A stretch of 64,000 nucleotides of DNA, from contig NZ_CP071448.1 of the NCBI RefSeq assembly GCF_017352115.1, positions 1,054,001 to 1,118,000 of the forward strand. The letters run 5' to 3'. The DNA is from Flavobacterium endoglycinae (GTDB lineage Bacteria > Bacteroidota > Bacteroidia > Flavobacteriales > Flavobacteriaceae). The first letter of the stretch is position 1, and each line of letters begins with the position of its first letter. The notes under the pieces are model-generated. The model searched no databases. It was given only the letters and a program-made list of their open reading frames with translations, and had not been told where the DNA came from. Positions 63,839 through 64,000 of the stretch are shown here, one piece after another. A program made the translations under genes and the position numbers.

Positions 63839-63872
63839 TACTTGTGAGGAAGTAACGTACTTCCGAGATTTG
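63839..63872 (+). promoter_or_regulatory. Candidate HxlR operator and -7 box of the terminal SDR gene
   Basis: TACT-N8-AGTA (63839-63854) resembles HxlR/YodB-type sites. It overlaps the perfect inverted repeat GGAAGTA-ACG-TACTTCC (63848-63864), which abuts GAGATTTG (63865-63872), one base from TAnnTTTG. Confidence 0.5.
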
Positions 63873-63900
63873 TACAAAGAAATTTAAAATACGATATAAG

Positions 63901-64000
63901 ATGGACTATCAAAATGAATTATCAGGCAGAATTGCCTTAGTAACAGGAGGTACAAAAGGAACTGGAAAAGCAATTGCAGAAAGACTGCTGCAAGCAGGTG
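63901..64000 (+). CDS. SDR-family oxidoreductase, 5' end only
   Basis: The first 33 codons are in the window: ALVTGGTKGTGKAIAERLL at residues 12-30 is the SDR cofactor-binding Gly motif. The gene runs off the end of the window, so length and class cannot be judged. It is divergent from hxlR and its promoter overlaps a candidate HxlR site. Confidence 0.85.
   Translation, partial: MDYQNELSGRIALVTGGTKGTGKAIAERLLQAG

Overview
The window is AT-rich chromosomal DNA from a member of the Bacteroidota, most likely Flavobacterium. The evidence is the type IX secretion (T9SS) and gliding signatures (a PorP/SprF-like protein, a CHU_C-terminal giant adhesin, an OmpA/PD40 partner), the Bacteroidetes -7 promoter element TAnnTTTG in front of several genes, SusC-style TonB receptor architecture, and small intergenic repeats of a kind I recall from flavobacteria. 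No rRNA, CRISPR array, complete insertion sequence or integrase is visible. Most functional calls are motif-based reading of the translated sequence, because no database search could be run.

Layout. (1) 1-12.1 kb, housekeeping on the + strand: a lipoprotein, a GNAT, a GH3 N-acetylglucosaminidase-like enzyme, a peroxide-defence block (AhpC/Prx, thioredoxin, a small conserved protein, Tpx), then undecaprenol/diacylglycerol kinase, FtsK, a LolA-like carrier, an LptF/LptG permease, RibB with a decayed RibA-like domain, and a thioesterase. (2) 12.2-38.3 kb, a stretch bracketed by two directly repeated tRNA-Ser(UGA) genes with shared flanks. Behind the first tRNA lies the orphan tail of a Crp/Fnr regulator. 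The core is an NRPS-independent siderophore (NIS) locus of about 17.5 kb: Fe(II)/2-oxoglutarate hydroxylase, nitroreductase-like protein, PLP decarboxylase, NIS synthetase fused to a GNAT, N-hydroxylase, second NIS synthetase, MATE exporter, carrier protein, adenylation enzyme, membrane acyltransferase, TonB receptor and surface lipoprotein. The rest of the bracketed region holds an antiporter operon and a royal-jelly-like protein divergent from an AraC regulator. (3) 38.5-41.8 kb: an ergothioneine-type egtD-egtB operon and two small acidic proteins. (4) 42-56.4 kb: a cell-surface adhesin operon (2916-residue protein with fifteen ~106-residue repeats, plus PorP/SprF-like and OmpA-like partners), divergent from a membrane-anchored TPR-AraC regulator. 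(5) 56.5-64 kb: an S41 peptidase, AraC regulators, a secreted HExxH protein, and an SDR/DUF2147/membrane-protein operon that shares an upstream element with a divergent hxlR-SDR pair at the window end.

How it fits together. In the siderophore locus, I infer that lysine is hydroxylated on carbon and decarboxylated to a (hydroxy)cadaverine, which is N-hydroxylated, N-acylated by the GNAT domain, and condensed by the two NIS synthetases. The MATE protein would export the product and the TonB receptor would bring the ferric form back. A 19-bp near-palindrome, 17/19 identical at two sites, sits at the promoters of both the biosynthetic operon and the receptor and looks like an iron-regulator operator. 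A Dlt-like trio (adenylation enzyme, carrier protein, membrane acyltransferase) inside the locus suggests an extra acylation step. The carrier/adenylation pair is flanked by inverted copies of a small MITE-like repeat, as if it arrived as a cassette. This trio is the best candidate for undescribed biology in the window.
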